From the NCBI GenBank assembly GCA_964593155.1, contig CAZQHE010000066.1, positions 1 to 21,832 on the forward strand: a DNA stretch of 21,832 nt, in the 5' to 3' direction. This document shows, piece after piece, positions 15,626 through 21,832 of this stretch (the first letter of the stretch is position 1; each line of letters begins with the position of its first letter). Below the pieces are notes generated by a model. The model was not told where the DNA came from. It did no database searches and worked only from the letters and a program-made list of their open reading frames with translations. Origin of the DNA: JAJRXK01 sp964593155. GTDB taxonomy: Bacteria; Krumholzibacteriota; Krumholzibacteriia; JAJRXK01. Made by a program: the position numbers and the translations under genes.

Positions 15626-18600
15626 ATGCTCCGTTCGCCTTCGTCGCTCACCCGGACCCTGAGCGCCGCGCTGGCGGTGCTCGTGCTCGTGGCGCTGCCT
15701 CGCGGGGCGGCCGATGCGCAGTACTTCGGCCGCAACAAGGTCCAGTACGACAACTTCGACTGGCAGATCCTGAACACGCCGCACTTCGAGATCTTCTTCT
15801 ACCCCGAGGCCGAGGAGCTGGCCGCGCGCGCGGCGGTGATCGCCGAGGACGCCTACCAGAGGCTGTCGGGCATCTTCGAGCACGAGTTCCAGCAGCAGGT
15901 GCCGTTCATCCTCTACGCTTCGCCCAACGACTTCCAGCAGACCAACATCGCCGACGGGCTGATCGGCGAGGGCACCGGCGGTTTCAGCGAGCCGCTGCGC
16001 AATCGCATGGTGCTGCCGTATCCGGGCGACAACGCGGGCTTCGTGCACGTGATCAACCACGAGCTGGTGCACGTGTTCATGTTCGACCTGGTCTACAAGA
16101 GCCTGCACGCCGACACCGACGTGCGGCAGCGCTGGTTCCCGATCGAGCTGTGGATGGCGGAGGGCATCGCCGAGTGGTTCAGCTCGGGCTGGGAAGCCAA
16201 CGCCGACATGTGGATGCGCGACGCGACCATCTACGACTGGGTCGTTCCCCTGCACCAGATCCGCGGTGGCTACCAGGTCTACAAGCAGGGCCAGTCGGCC
16301 ATGCGCTACATCGCGAAGACCTACGGCGAGGAGAAGGTCGTCGAGCTGACCAGGACGGTGGCGCGCACGCGAAGCGTCGACCGCGCGCTGGTGCAGACCA
16401 TCGGTCTGGACACCCGGGACTTCTCCGAGGAGTGGGAGAAGTCGCTGAAGAAGGAATACTGGACGGTCTACGCCGACAAGCAGGAGCCCGAGGACATCGG
16501 CAAGCGCCTGACCGATCACGTCGAGGACCGCACCTATTTCTACCAGCAGCCGAGCCTGTCGCCCGACGGTCGGTACATCGCGTTCTTCAGCGACGTCGAC
16601 GGACTGGTCGACCTGTTCCTCATGGACGCGATCGAGGGCACGATCATCCGCAAGCTGGTCACGGGTCATCGCAGCAACCAGTTCCTGACCCTGCACAGCT
16701 TCGAGAGCAGCATCGCCTTCTCACCCGACAGCGAGAGGGTGGCCTTCGTGGCCAAGGCGGGCGACGACGAGCACCTGTACGTGGTCGACGTCGAGAGCGG
16801 CGAGGTCGAGCGCGAGGTGCCGCTGCGCATGGACATCGCGCGCAGCCCGGCCTGGTCGCCGGTGGCCGATCGCGTGGTGTTGAGCGGCACGCGCCAGGGA
16901 CAGACGGATCTCTACGTCGTCGATCTCGAGACGAAGGACGTGATCCGGATCACCGACGACGTGATCGACGAGCACTCGCCGACCTGGTATCCCGACGGTC
17001 GCCGGATCCTCTACAGCGCCTACCCCGAGGCCACCGCCGACGTCACCTTCACGCGCACCGCCGAGGGTCTCATGCGGCTCGAGCCCTCGGTGGTGAGGGA
17101 CCCGGAACTGCGTCCGCGCGGTACCGGCTACGATCTGTTCTCGGTCGACACCATGTCGCGCGAACGCGAGGTCGTGTTGTCGACCAGCGGCGACGACGAG
17201 GATCCGGCGATACTCGACGAGGACACGATCGTGTTCGTGAGCGACCTGACCGGGGTCATGAACCTGTACGCCTACGACATCCCGAGCGGCGTGCTCAAGC
17301 GCATGACCGACGTCCTGGGCGGGATCTTCCAGCCGAGCGTGAGCGCCGAGGCCGACCGCCTGGTCTTCACCGCCTTCGACCACGCCGGCTTCGACATCTT
17401 CCTGCGCGAGAACTTCCGCGAGATGATGCAGGAACAGGACTTCCCGCAGGCGCCGGAACAGCAGTTCGCGCGCATTCCGAGCCCGAAGGTCCGGCCGTCG
17501 GAGGAGTTGGTCGCCGAGGGCGTGTTGCCCGAGCACGTGATGCCCGAGGACACCGTGGCCCGGGTCGCCGTCGCCGAACGGTTAGAGGGACGCCCCGAGC
17601 CCGTCGCGGCGGGGGACGATACGGCCGGCGAGGCGGTCGCGGAGAGCACCGCGGCCAGCGCGCCGGACTCGGCCGCACGGCGGAGCGGGGGTGATCCCGA
17701 AGCCACCGAGGCCGAGGACGACATGGTCGACCTGACCGCCATCGACGAAGACGACTCGGTGCCACCCGGCGAGCGCGAGGGTCGGACGATCGGCAGCGTC
17801 GAGCCCTACAGCCTCCGGTTCTCGCTCGATCCGGTCGGCCCCGCCGTGGGCGGCGCCTTCTACACCGAGGGCGTGGGCTTCGGCGTGGCGCAGATGCTGA
17901 GCGCCAGCGACCTGCTCGGCAACCACCGCATGCAGTTCCTGCTGAACTTCTACGGTTCGATCGAGTACAGCGATCTAGCGGCCAGCTACTACTACCTGAA
18001 GCGCCGCTGGAACCTGGGCTTCGGCGTGTTCCACTACCGGAACTTCGTCAACAGCAACTTCACGAGCCTCGGAGAGATCTACGACCGCAACCGTCGCTTC
18101 AGCGAGCGCAACTACGGTGTGTTCGGCCTGGCCAGCTATCCCTTCTCGCAGTTCGAGCGGCTCGACATCGAGCTGCAGGCCTTCGTGAGCGAGAAGACCT
18201 TCTACGAGTTCGACCGCACCCTCGGCGTGTTCTTCCGCACCGACGAGAAGGAGCGCGCGCGGCTGGTGCAGCCCTCGTTCAGCTACGTGCACGACTCCAC
18301 GCTGTACGACATGTCGGGGCCGGCCACGGGCAGCCGCTGGCTGGTGAGCTTCTCGCCGGCGATCCCGGTCGGCGGGAGCGAGGAGGACGTCGACCGCGTG
18401 ACGACCTTCGTCGACTACCGGAAGTACGTCCAGCTTTGGGAGCGCAACACCCTCGCGATCCGCCTGCTCGGCGCGTTGAGCAACGGCGGCGATCCGCGGC
18501 GCTTCGTGGTCGGCGGTCCGTCCACGCTGCGCGGGTGGGGGATCTTCGACTTCGAGGACATCGACGCCACCGGCAATCCCGTCGAGCCCACGCTGCTCGG

Positions 18601-18922
18601 CAGGAAGATGGCCCTGATGAACCTGGAGTACCGCTTCCCCTTCGTCGACGCGCTGATCCTGGGCTGGCCCGGACGGTGGGGCATCGGCGGCCTGCAGGGC
18701 GCGGTGTTCTTCGACGCCGGTGCCGCCTGGGACGACGAGATCAAGCTCACCCGCGGCGACGGCGGACTGCTGCGCCTCGACGACCTGAACGCCGACATCG
18801 GCTTCGGGATCCGCACGAACATCGGCTACATCCCGCTGAAGTTCGACTGGGCCTGGAAGACCGATCTGTACCGGGTCGACAGCGGATCGCAGTTCCACTT
18901 CTCGATCGCGCCGCGCTTCTAG
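15626..18922 (+). CDS. Secreted metalloprotease / beta-propeller / Omp85 barrel fusion protein
   Basis: This 1098-residue protein has four parts. A signal peptide (hydrophobic residues 13-24, cleavage near Ala-31) is followed by a peptidase-MA-like domain (about 40-280) with HELVH at 145-149 and the downstream WMAEGIAEWF, whose Glu-179 is the likely third zinc ligand. Six TolB/PD40-type propeller repeats span about 305-600, with SLSPDGRYIAF, AFSPDSERVAF, AWSPVADRVVL and YPDGRRILYS at blade starts. An Ala/Glu/Asp-rich linker (about 640-720) leads to an Omp85-type barrel (about 725-1098) with GGPSTLRGW (LRGW 968-971, in place of VRGF/Y) and a terminal Arg-Phe. No POTRA domain is visible. Zinc protease activity at the periplasmic face of the outer membrane is inferred. 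AGGG lies nine bases before the ATG. An upstream candidate promoter and hairpin make it a separate unit from tamB. Confidence 0.88.
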   Translation: MLRSPSSLTRTLSAALAVLVLVALPRGAADAQYFGRNKVQYDNFDWQILNTPHFEIFFYPEAEELAARAAVIAEDAYQRLSGIFEHEFQQQVPFILYASPNDFQQTNIADGLIGEGTGGFSEPLRNRMVLPYPGDNAGFVHVINHELVHVFMFDLVYKSLHADTDVRQRWFPIELWMAEGIAEWFSSGWEANADMWMRDATIYDWVVPLHQIRGGYQVYKQGQSAMRYIAKTYGEEKVVELTRTVARTRSVDRALVQTIGLDTRDFSEEWEKSLKKEYWTVYADKQEPEDIGKRLTDHVEDRTYFYQQPSLSPDGRYIAFFSDVDGLVDLFLMDAIEGTIIRKLVTGHRSNQFLTLHSFESSIAFSPDSERVAFVAKAGDDEHLYVVDVESGEVEREVPLRMDIARSPAWSPVADRVVLSGTRQGQTDLYVVDLETKDVIRITDDVIDEHSPTWYPDGRRILYSAYPEATADVTFTRTAEGLMRLEPSVVRDPELRPRGTGYDLFSVDTMSREREVVLSTSGDDEDPAILDEDTIVFVSDLTGVMNLYAYDIPSGVLKRMTDVLGGIFQPSVSAEADRLVFTAFDHAGFDIFLRENFREMMQEQDFPQAPEQQFARIPSPKVRPSEELVAEGVLPEHVMPEDTVARVAVAERLEGRPEPVAAGDDTAGEAVAESTAASAPDSAARRSGGDPEATEAEDDMVDLTAIDEDDSVPPGEREGRTIGSVEPYSLRFSLDPVGPAVGGAFYTEGVGFGVAQMLSASDLLGNHRMQFLLNFYGSIEYSDLAASYYYLKRRWNLGFGVFHYRNFVNSNFTSLGEIYDRNRRFSERNYGVFGLASYPFSQFERLDIELQAFVSEKTFYEFDRTLGVFFRTDEKERARLVQPSFSYVHDSTLYDMSGPATGSRWLVSFSPAIPVGGSEEDVDRVTTFVDYRKYVQLWERNTLAIRLLGALSNGGDPRRFVVGGPSTLRGWGIFDFEDIDATGNPVEPTLLGRKMALMNLEYRFPFVDALILGWPGRWGIGGLQGAVFFDAGAAWDDEIKLTRGDGGLLRLDDLNADIGFGIRTNIGYIPLKFDWAWKTDLYRVDSGSQFHFSIAPRF

Positions 18923-19779
18923 TCGGAATCGGCCTTCGGCGGCCACCGCAATCGGGTCCACACCGGGCGGTGGTCGCTGGCCTCGGTCGGGGTCTCGACT
19001 CCCCCGTCGATCGGGACGAGGCCGCGGTGGAAGACGTGGTCGAGCTGGTCGTGCGGAGAGATCCAGCGTCGCCACGGTCGCTCGATGGTGCCTTCGGGGC
19101 CGGTCGGTGATTCACGAAAGCGGTAGCGTCGGAACAGGGCGCGGAGTTCGACCACGTCACTGCGTTCGAAGGTGTTGAAGTCACCGCCGACGACCATCGG
19201 TCCGTCGAAGTCCGCGCTCTCCTCGAGCACGTGGCGCGCCTGGTCGAGCCGCTCGGCGGGGCCGAGCACGAAGGTCGAGGTGTGCAGGCTGACCACCCGC
19301 ACCCGCCGGCCGTGGACGTCGAGGTCGACCGCCGTGGCCAGACGCGGCGATCCGTACCAGCGGTCGCCGGGCAGGTCGATCCGCAGCGCGTCGAGCACCG
19401 GCCAGCGGCTGAGCACCGTGTTCCCGAACTCGATCCCGCTGCGCTCCCGGAGAGAAGCCACGTAGTGGACCGCGGCGAGACCGCCCAGACCTTCGGCAAG
19501 CCGCGGAACGTCCTCCTGCTCGATCTCCTGCAGGAGGTAGACGTCGGCCCCGGCCAGCCGGTCGGAGTCACCGATCTCCTCGAGCGCCGTGTCGATCCGG
19601 GCGGAGTGCTCCACGTTCCACGTCACGACGTGGAAGGAACCGGAAGGGGTGGCCGGCCGGTCGAGCGGCTCGGCCCGGACGATACCGCCGGTGTCGACGC
19701 CCTGCGGCAGGTCGAGCAGGGCGCACCCGGCGAGAGGGAGGCCGATCGAGAGGAGAAGGGCGAGGCGGCGTAGAGACAT
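18919..19779 (-). CDS. Endonuclease/exonuclease/phosphatase (EEP) family lipoprotein
   Basis: This 286-residue protein begins with a lipoprotein signal: basic start, hydrophobic core and a consensus LAGC with Cys-19. The rest carries the EEP (DNase I-like) catalytic set in order: VVTWNVEHSA (Asn), LLQEIEQED (Glu), SLHTSTF, GGDFNTFE (Asp and Asn) and SDHRPVW near the C-terminus (Asp-His pair). Known members cleave nucleic acids, phospholipid head groups or inositol phosphates using magnesium. The substrate here is unknown, and the lipid anchor puts the enzyme outside the cytoplasm. The ATG at 19779 is chosen because it starts the signal peptide; a longer frame upstream runs through the 28-bp repeats and is non-conserved. 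The stop overlaps the stop of the convergent fusion gene through a shared CTAG. Confidence 0.9.
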   Translation of the reverse strand: MSLRRLALLLSIGLPLAGCALLDLPQGVDTGGIVRAEPLDRPATPSGSFHVVTWNVEHSARIDTALEEIGDSDRLAGADVYLLQEIEQEDVPRLAEGLGGLAAVHYVASLRERSGIEFGNTVLSRWPVLDALRIDLPGDRWYGSPRLATAVDLDVHGRRVRVVSLHTSTFVLGPAERLDQARHVLEESADFDGPMVVGGDFNTFERSDVVELRALFRRYRFRESPTGPEGTIERPWRRWISPHDQLDHVFHRGLVPIDGGVETPTEASDHRPVWTRLRWPPKADSD

Positions 19780-19840
19780 GTCGTCGTGGCGAGGCGGCCG
19801 TTCGGGTGCGGGGGCGAGAATCCGGGCAGAACTCCGTGGG

Positions 19841-19920
19841 ACGGTGTTCCGGGGTGGAACAGCGCGCGACGGAATTCCGGGGTGGAACTGCGCGCGACGG
19901 AATTCCGGGGTGGAACATCC
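19841..19920. repeat. 28-bp tandem repeat, nearly three copies
   Basis: Units start at 19841, 19869 and 19897 with a 28-base period; the third is cut short after 24 bases. Each holds TTCC, GGGGT, GGAA, a small inverted repeat (GTTCC to GGAAC in the first copy), and the first two end in GCGCGCG. A decayed fourth unit may lie at 19813-19840. The repeat sits in the 281-base divergent gap between the EEP lipoprotein gene and the barrel gene, so it could be a set of binding sites. Confidence 0.85.
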
Positions 19921-19987
19921 CCAAGGTATCCACGGGGGGTGGTTCATGGCGAGGGGGTGGCGGCGGCGTCCTCGGCGTGGTGGCGAC

Positions 19988-20016
19988 TTGACCAGCGCGA
20001 GAGAGGAGCCGACACT
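19988..20016 (+). promoter_or_regulatory. Weak candidate promoter for the small barrel gene
   Basis: TTGACC at 19988-19993 (five of six) is followed after 17 bases by GACACT at 20011-20016 (three of six), about 45 bases before the GTG start. The -10 is poor. TCGAAT at 20025 matches better but at an unsuitable distance. The call rests mainly on the -35 and on the position. Confidence 0.28.
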
Positions 20017-20060
20017 TCACCGCCTCGAATTCTGGTCTGCGGTCAGGAGGGCGGATCCGG

Positions 20061-20834
20061 GTGCTGCCATCGAGGTCATCGCGCGTGCTGCAGCCGCTGG
20101 CCGCACTGCTGGTGTCGGTCGTCGGTGTCGGTCCGGTCCGGGCGGACGGGGGACCGCCGCTCGCCGTCCACGTCGAACTCCGCGGCGGGGTGGGTCGCTA
20201 CGCCATGGACGGAGTCGACGCCCTGATCGCCGAGAGCGAGTCGCTCGTGCCGCGGCGATCGGCCCTGGACGTCGACCGCTTCGGGAACGACACCTATCGC
20301 GCGGAATTCGACGGTCCGATCGATCGGGGCGCGGTCTTCGGCGTGCACGTCGGCGTCGAGTGGTCGACCGGGTGGCGGGCCGGTGGAGGCTTCGAGCTGC
20401 TGTCCGGAGAATCCCGGACGGGGGCCGTCGGTGCCTCGGGATCGGGGAGCTTCGTGGCCGACGTGACCACCTGGAGCGTGTTCGGCACCGTTGGTCGGGC
20501 GCTGCCGTGGACCCCCGGCGGCTTCGTGTTCGCCCCGCGTGCCGAGGTCGGCGTGCTGGTTCCCCGGGGATCCCTGGAGCTTCGCATCGACGGATCGACA
20601 CGGGAGCGCTCGTTCGACGACGTGGGTCCGACGGCCTCGCTCCTGCTCCGCATCGAACGCAGGATCGCGGAACGGGCCGTGCCCTTCGTCGAGGTCGGTT
20701 ATCGCCGCGTGCCGGTCGAGGGCCTCGCCACGACCGCCGAGGAGATCCTCGCCGACCTCGAGAGCGCCGAACTCCAGCCCGACCTCTCGGGTGCTCTGTT
20801 CCGTGCGGGGCTGCGGTTCGGACTCGGTTCCTGA
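20061..20834 (+). CDS. Small outer-membrane beta-barrel-like protein of unknown function
   Basis: This 257-residue protein has a signal peptide (hydrophobic residues 11-25, cleavage near Ala-28). The remainder is made of alternating, glycine-rich strands such as VHVELRGGVGRYAM, FGVHVGVEWSTGWRAGGGFEL, TTWSVFGTVGRAL and LFRAGLRFGL, consistent with a barrel of about eight to ten strands like small OMPs or opacity-type proteins. No specific family is recognised. The start is a GTG with a perfect AGGAGG ten bases upstream, stronger evidence than any internal ATG; the first internal ATG, near residue 49, would delete the signal peptide. The protein does not end in the aromatic residue many barrels have (it ends Leu-Gly-Ser), which weakens the barrel call slightly. 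Its stop codon lies in the first unit of a 14-bp tandem repeat. Confidence 0.75.
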   Translation: MLPSRSSRVLQPLAALLVSVVGVGPVRADGGPPLAVHVELRGGVGRYAMDGVDALIAESESLVPRRSALDVDRFGNDTYRAEFDGPIDRGAVFGVHVGVEWSTGWRAGGGFELLSGESRTGAVGASGSGSFVADVTTWSVFGTVGRALPWTPGGFVFAPRAEVGVLVPRGSLELRIDGSTRERSFDDVGPTASLLLRIERRIAERAVPFVEVGYRRVPVEGLATTAEEILADLESAELQPDLSGALFRAGLRFGLGS

Positions 20835-20867
20835 GTCCCGGTTCCTGAGCCTCGGTTCCGACTACTC
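20826..20867. repeat. 14-bp tandem repeat over the end of the barrel gene
   Basis: Three 14-base units start at 20826, 20840 and 20854. The first two share GGTTCCTGAG and the third keeps only GGTTCC. The stop codon of the barrel gene lies within the first unit, and the last unit reaches the stop of the convergent CBM-like gene. The period is not a multiple of three, so it does not repeat as protein. Confidence 0.7.
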
Positions 20868-21548
20868 CGAAGCCTCGGACTCGTCGGTCGCGCCGCTCTG
20901 CTCGCTATCCTCCCCGCCGATCCGCTGGATCGCCACGTCGTCGAACCACACGCGGCCGTCGCGGTTCTCCGGCGAGGCCAGTCCCGCGAGCACCACCATG
21001 CGCCCGGTCTTCTGCGGCACCTCGAGCGTCGTCTCGATGCGGATCCAGTCGGTGGTGCCGATCACCTCGTCGCCCTGCTGGTTCGAGGCCACGCGCAGGA
21101 CCTCGGACATCTGGTAGTTCCAGCACTGGACGACGAAGAACGCGGTCTTCTGGAGGTTCTCGGCCTTCACCCACGCGCTCACCAGATAGCGGCCCCCGGG
21201 CTCGAAGCCGGTCACGTGCTGGTTCCAGTTGTGGTTGACCTGGACGTTCGGGTGGGTGTCGTCGATCGCGATCGAGACCGAGCGCTCGCCCGTGTGCGCC
21301 ACCTCGTCATCCCAGCCGAAGGTCACGTGCCGTTCGGCGATGCCCGCCCGGGTCCGGCGCCAGGTCGCCGGTTCCTGGGCCGTGGCGCCGCCCTGCTCGA
21401 ACCCGCCGTTGCCGATGAGGTTGGGTCCGAGGACCAGGGTATCCTGCGCGGCCTCGGTCTCCGTCTCGGTTTCGGCGGTCGCGGAGAGGGGGGTCATCGC
21501 CAGGGCGAGGACGAGGGTCGAAGAAACGAGGACGAACGAGCGGTGCAT
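20862..21548 (-). CDS. Secreted protein with carbohydrate-binding-module-like (galactose-binding) fold
   Basis: This 228-residue protein has a signal peptide (residues 4-25, cleavage after Ala-Thr-Ala) and a short Glu/Thr-rich linker (ETETETEAA). One jelly-roll-like domain follows, starting with NLIGNGGFEQG (about 43-53) and ending with GRVWFDDVAIQRI, the opening and closing strands of CBM4/9-type domains. Tryptophans and aromatics in NHNWNQHVTGF and VVQCWNYQ could line a binding face. The C-terminus is acidic and disordered-looking. No catalytic domain is attached, so it may bind polysaccharide or simply be a surface or secreted structural protein. AGGA lies ten bases before the ATG at 21548, and the start begins the signal peptide. 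The longer upstream frame is GC-driven and was not used. It converges on the barrel gene with 27 bases between their stops. Confidence 0.8.
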   Translation of the reverse strand: MHRSFVLVSSTLVLALAMTPLSATAETETETEAAQDTLVLGPNLIGNGGFEQGGATAQEPATWRRTRAGIAERHVTFGWDDEVAHTGERSVSIAIDDTHPNVQVNHNWNQHVTGFEPGGRYLVSAWVKAENLQKTAFFVVQCWNYQMSEVLRVASNQQGDEVIGTTDWIRIETTLEVPQKTGRMVVLAGLASPENRDGRVWFDDVAIQRIGGEDSEQSGATDESEASE

Positions 21549-21633
21549 GGGGGAACCGTCCTGGATCGGGGTCCTGGGGCGGCCGCCGCGTCGAGGTGCG
21601 CGGACGCCGGGCGGACGCGGAGCGTCCTTCGGA

Positions 21634-21643
21634 AAGCTAGCAC
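21634..21643 (-). promoter_or_regulatory. Possible extended -10 element (GTGCTAGC) upstream of the CBM-like gene
   Basis: On the minus strand GTGCTAGCTT lies about 86 bases before the start codon of the secreted CBM-like protein. It shares eight bases with the element near 1570. No clear -35 is visible. It is reported for its recurrence before two leftward genes for secreted proteins. Confidence 0.25.
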
Positions 21644-21750
21644 GCAGTGCGCGGGTCGGGGAGGGGGGAGCCGCCTCTCGGCGCACCACCGGGGCCGTGG
21701 ATCACAGGATTCCGGCCAGGACCGTGGGACCACGACCGCCGCCGGGGAGG

Positions 21751-21832
21751 GAATGAGCGCGGCCTGCAGGGAATGAACGCGGCCTGCAGGGAATGAACGC
21801 GGCCTGCAGGGAATGGGCGCGGTTTCCGGGGA
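21751..21832. repeat. 20-bp tandem repeat running off the window end
   Basis: Units start at 21751, 21771, 21791 and 21811 with an exact 20-base period and consensus GAATGAACGCGGCCTGCAGG. The middle two are identical, the first differs by one base and the fourth by several. The window ends two bases into what may be a fifth unit, so the true array length is unknown. Apart from the GTGCTAGC motif, the rest of the 21549-21832 stretch shows no gene. Confidence 0.9.

Noticed and set aside
11839..15777. A very long open frame on the minus strand opposite tamB (and similar ones at 3501-6860 and 1499-3562)
   Set aside because: They lie opposite genes with clear family motifs, read as low-complexity Arg/His/Gln/Pro-rich sequence with no recognisable domain, and are expected from high-GC codon bias.
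19841..19920. CRISPR-like array
   Set aside because: The units abut one another with no unique spacers, and no cas genes are present; the 20-bp array at 21751 fails for the same reason.
19786..20226. Rightward open frames across the 28-bp repeats
   Set aside because: They have no ribosome site or family features and run into the barrel gene in another frame; the open frame is a by-product of the repeat.

Overview
The window is very G+C-rich DNA from a diderm (Gram-negative-type) bacterium. It encodes lipoproteins, outer-membrane barrels, an Omp85/TamB pair and RseP. The gene set, including a metalloprotease/beta-propeller/Omp85 fusion, recalls high-GC lineages around the FCB superphylum (Gemmatimonadota, Krumholzibacteriota and Eisenbacteria-like groups). 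That placement is an inference from style, not from a marker gene. A run of ten Ns inside tamB marks this as a draft, possibly metagenome-derived, assembly. No RNA gene, CRISPR array, phage or insertion sequence was found.

Layout. (1) 3-1517, minus strand: a small secreted NTR/TIMP-like protein, then azlC and azlD, which overlap by ATGA and encode a branched-chain amino-acid exporter. (2) 1742-4547, plus strand: an OPT-family transporter, a small two-helix coiled-coil membrane protein 13 bases behind it, and a DCC-family thiol protein. (3) 4689-8925, plus strand: the classic envelope cluster uppS-cdsA-dxr-rseP, closed by a hairpin that contains the stop codons of rseP and of a convergent small lipoprotein gene. 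(4) 9413-15390, plus strand: an Omp85 protein with three POTRA domains followed 5 bases later by tamB, then a long hairpin. (5) 15626-18922, plus strand: a 1098-residue secreted protein joining an HExxH metalloprotease, a six-repeat propeller and an Omp85-type barrel without POTRA domains. Its stop codon shares a CTAG with the stop of a convergent EEP-family lipoprotein gene. (6) 19780-21832: a 28-bp tandem repeat, a small outer-membrane barrel gene, a 14-bp repeat over its stop, a convergent secreted CBM-like protein, and a 20-bp tandem repeat running off the window end.

How the genes work together. Most of the window concerns envelope building. UppS makes the undecaprenyl lipid carrier precursor, CdsA makes CDP-diacylglycerol, Dxr supplies isoprenoid precursors, RseP performs intramembrane proteolysis, and Omp85/TamB insert or supply outer-membrane material. 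The protease-propeller-barrel fusion next to them is the most unusual element. Candidate promoters (TTGTCG or TTGACC at -35, TATAAC, TATCCT or TAGACT at -10) and hairpins allow a proposed division into transcription units, none of it experimentally tested.
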